Assembly: GCA_965153455.1 (NCBI GenBank)
Contig: OZ234493.1
Span: 33,718,213-33,782,212 of the forward strand
Length of the DNA: 64,000 nucleotides
Direction: 5' to 3'
Source: Sphagnum compactum
Taxonomy: Eukaryota; Bryophyta; Sphagnopsida; Sphagnales
Program-made: the position numbers and the translations under genes
The notes under the pieces: generated by a model
Databases searched by the model: none
What the model saw: only the letters and a program-made list of their open reading frames with translations
Told to the model about the DNA's origin: nothing
In this document: positions 61,990 through 64,000 of the stretch, one piece after another
Numbering within the stretch: the first letter of the stretch is position 1
How the letters are laid out: each line of letters starts with the position of its first letter

Positions 61990-63318
61990 AAAAAAAACAC
62001 TATCAGAAAAGGAAAATTATGTTTGTTACAAATTTGTTGAATACAATTAAAAAATGTTCAATAAAATTAAATTACAACTAAATAAACAAGTTGTAATAGC
62101 CATGATTTTTTCATAGTGAAATTAAGAACTCCAAATCATGAGTATTTGATCAAACTAATTACTGGACTTTTTGCTTCGACTTAGGATAGTACTTATGTAA
62201 TTTATGAATTATGTTGTTTATAGCAGTGCTCATGACAGAAGGTAAAATTTATATTAGCTTTTCAATGATATGAGGAACTTTTCAATCCATTGGGTTTTGA
62301 TCCTTGCAATCGATCTCGGAAGATTCGGGAGAAGTTGTTGTACAAAGGAAAAATTTGAAGAAATGGACACAACACAAAACTAGAAAACAAAACATGAATT
62401 TGCAATTTGTGAACTCCATAACTCCAAATTCAAGGAAGTTACTACGTCTACTCTAGTTGATGATTAGAGAATGTCTCCAACAAAATACTCTCATTTTAGT
62501 TTAGCCAAATCTGATTAGCCTGGAACTAATGGTAGTGAGATTTAGAACCTAAAGTTTGGGAAATGTTAGGGAATCCAAACATAAATTTGAACCCTAAAGA
62601 AATTTTTAAACCTTAAATTGTGGTTATGGGGGGATGTTAGGTGAAGGATTGTGTAGATAGACCCTTTGAACCTCTAGGGTTGAAAGTGATGAGATAATAA
62701 ACACACACACACACACACAATATGAGAACTTAAGTGTTCACTATCTACCTACCAAATGTCCAATATAGAAAACATATCTTCTACCTCCACAATGTAATTA
62801 TAATCCCAATGTCCCACACACACACGCACATATGAAGGTGTGGGGAGATAGATGTACCTAAACAAAGAAGGAAAATGCACATGGACCTTTTTACAAGCAG
62901 AAACATTGCAAACAAACACTGAGAGCGACACACACACAAAAAATGTTTCTTGCAAGATTTGAAGCATGATTAAAAGATAGCTCTTGATTAGTTTTAGTTC
63001 AAACACCACACAACGACACTCGCGTTTCTAGCCATTAAAAATAACATGTTTTGCGAAATCTGAAGAATCTACTAATCACTTGTTCATGTGTATCATGTGT
63101 ATTCCATTCAAATGGAAGTAAGTAGCTTGTACCTCTTCAAAAGCTTGGGCTTAGCAAATATGCATGTTTGTGGTCTTGCAACAAACGTAGTAATATTATT
63201 TTGCGAGCAGATCATCAGGTCACACATTACCCTATCTTCTCCGGCCCAAGTGGAAGTAGAAGAAGATGGGGGCTCTATTTTGCTCCCTCCCCATTCTTAT
63301 GCAATAGGTAATTTCTTT
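61990..63318. other. AT-rich DNA, no supported gene
   Basis: No gene seen. CA-type dinucleotide runs lie at 62700-62719 and near 62815-62827, with further CA-rich sequence near 62930. The open frames at 62749-63009 and 63088-63342 have no recognisable motif. Confidence 0.45.
62700..62719. repeat. CA microsatellite
   Basis: About ten consecutive AC dinucleotides. Confidence 0.85.
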
Positions 63319-63319
63319 G

Positions 63320-63492
63320 ACCTGTGTTGGGTGGGTTCTTAGATTTAGTTATAAAATAACTACGGGTTTTTGAAAAGATTCAAAACATTGGCTGGTTTTC
63401 TAAAGGAACCAACCAAAAAAAAGAAAGAAAAATTGGTGGTTCAGGGTAAGTTCTCTCACCAGTTCTTTAAATTTTGTTTTTGAACACCACCC
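63320..63492. mobile_element. Second MITE-like element with GTGTTGGGTGGGTTCTTA end
   Basis: The left end CCTGTGTTGGGTGGGTTCTTA pairs loosely with GAACACCACCC on the right. The interior contains GGTTTTC/GAACCAACC-type inverted motifs. It is less well preserved than the copy at 61.83-61.98 kb. Confidence 0.4.
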
Positions 63493-63654
63493 ATTATGCT
63501 TGGATCAAGTGCTGCCATCATCCCCATCCCTACAAAAAGGAGAAGAAAAAAAAAACATTGCAAACATTCAAAGAATGTGGTAGCCAGCACTTTTGGCCTC
63601 TTGATGAGCCAGCAGCTTCTTGATGAGCCATTGATGCGTATCTCTGTCTCTGCA

Positions 63655-63980
63655 GATTCAGCTTTTGTTGTTGGGAGAGAGTCTTTGATTTGAATAATAG
63701 TCTTTTGGTTGACCTTTTGTTATTTTGAAAATAAAAGTGTTTGATTTTGCATGATTTCAGTTGACCTAAGTTTGTTATTGAGAAAAAAAACAGTGTTTGA
63801 TTTGCATAATAGTTTCAGATTTAGCTTCTGTTGTTCAGGAAAAAAGTGTTGGATTTGCATAATAATTTCAGTTGAGGTTCTTGTTGTTGTTGGGGGAAAA
63901 TAAAAGTGTTGGGATTTGCCATCCCTAATTTCAGTGCAAGCTTGTTTATTGTTGTTGTTTGTTTGCAAAGAAAGTTGGGG
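63655..63980 (+). repeat. Degenerate tandem repeat, unit about 55-65 bases
   Basis: About five to six copies of a unit containing GTGTTTGATTTGCATAATA, TTTCAGTTGA, TTGTTGTT and a short A run. They drift in length and run almost to the end of the window. Confidence 0.6.
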
Positions 63981-64000
63981 GAAATTTGTTTTTGCAAATT

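Noticed and set aside
1-64000. Search for CRISPR arrays, bacterial operons, riboswitches, tRNA and rRNA genes
   Set aside because: The window is eukaryotic nuclear DNA. No regularly spaced repeats with unique spacers, no cloverleaf with intact A and B boxes apart from the SINE-like unit, and no rRNA signatures were seen.

Overview
This is a nuclear window from a green plant, almost certainly a land plant or a close streptophyte relative. The evidence is spliceosomal GT-AG introns, an AP2-family transcription factor, the thylakoid lumen protein PsbO with a bipartite transit peptide, a plant-type prolyl 4-hydroxylase, TTTAGGG-type telomere-like repeats, and plant LINE, Ty3/gypsy chromovirus, hAT and MITE sequences. 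Introns in the coding regions are mostly 80 to 700 bp, which does not suggest a conifer, but the sequence alone does not fix the species.

Four protein-coding genes can be supported, three of them rebuilt exon by exon with consistent reading phase. (1) 8321-12849, minus strand: nine coding exons for an 868-residue AP2/EREBP protein with an N-terminal EAR-type motif, a Cys-rich cluster, one good AP2 domain, one eroded AP2 domain and repeated basic motifs. (2) 33667-36591, minus strand: six coding exons for a TPR protein of the kinesin-light-chain-related type. (3) 38187-41772, plus strand: ten exons for a 254-residue type II membrane prolyl 4-hydroxylase closest to Arabidopsis AtP4H-1. It is head to head with gene 2 across a spacer carrying a telo-box. 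(4) 49756-50766, plus strand: a single-exon PSBO gene of 336 codons.

The rest is AT-rich and dominated by decayed mobile elements. From left to right: unclassified coding relics (0-3.2 kb); a tRNA-like SINE with a poly(A) tail (4.9-5.0 kb); a foldback at 14.4 kb; a 5'-truncated LINE bounded by an 11-bp target-site duplication (15.5-18.0 kb); inverted-repeat elements at 21.7-22.3 and 22.8-23.0 kb; a Ty3/gypsy pol relic with an internal duplication (27.6-28.8 kb); an hAT transposase relic (30.7-32.2 kb); a chromovirus with an LTR, TATA box, polypurine tract and chromodomain (about 42.0-46.1 kb); a four-copy repeat cluster just upstream of PSBO (48.3-49.4 kb) with an inverted relative downstream (53.5 kb); a second hAT relic (55.0-56.6 kb); telomere-like repeats in opposed orientation (57.2-57.4 kb); a 2-kb inverted-repeat element (59.7-61.8 kb); and a family of short inverted-repeat elements with GTGTTGGGTGG ends.

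The four genes do not form a pathway. P4H and the TPR gene probably share a promoter region. The least ordinary item is the AP2-type protein, which combines a repression motif with a half-eroded second AP2 domain, a Cys-rich cluster and duplicated lysine/arginine-rich motifs.
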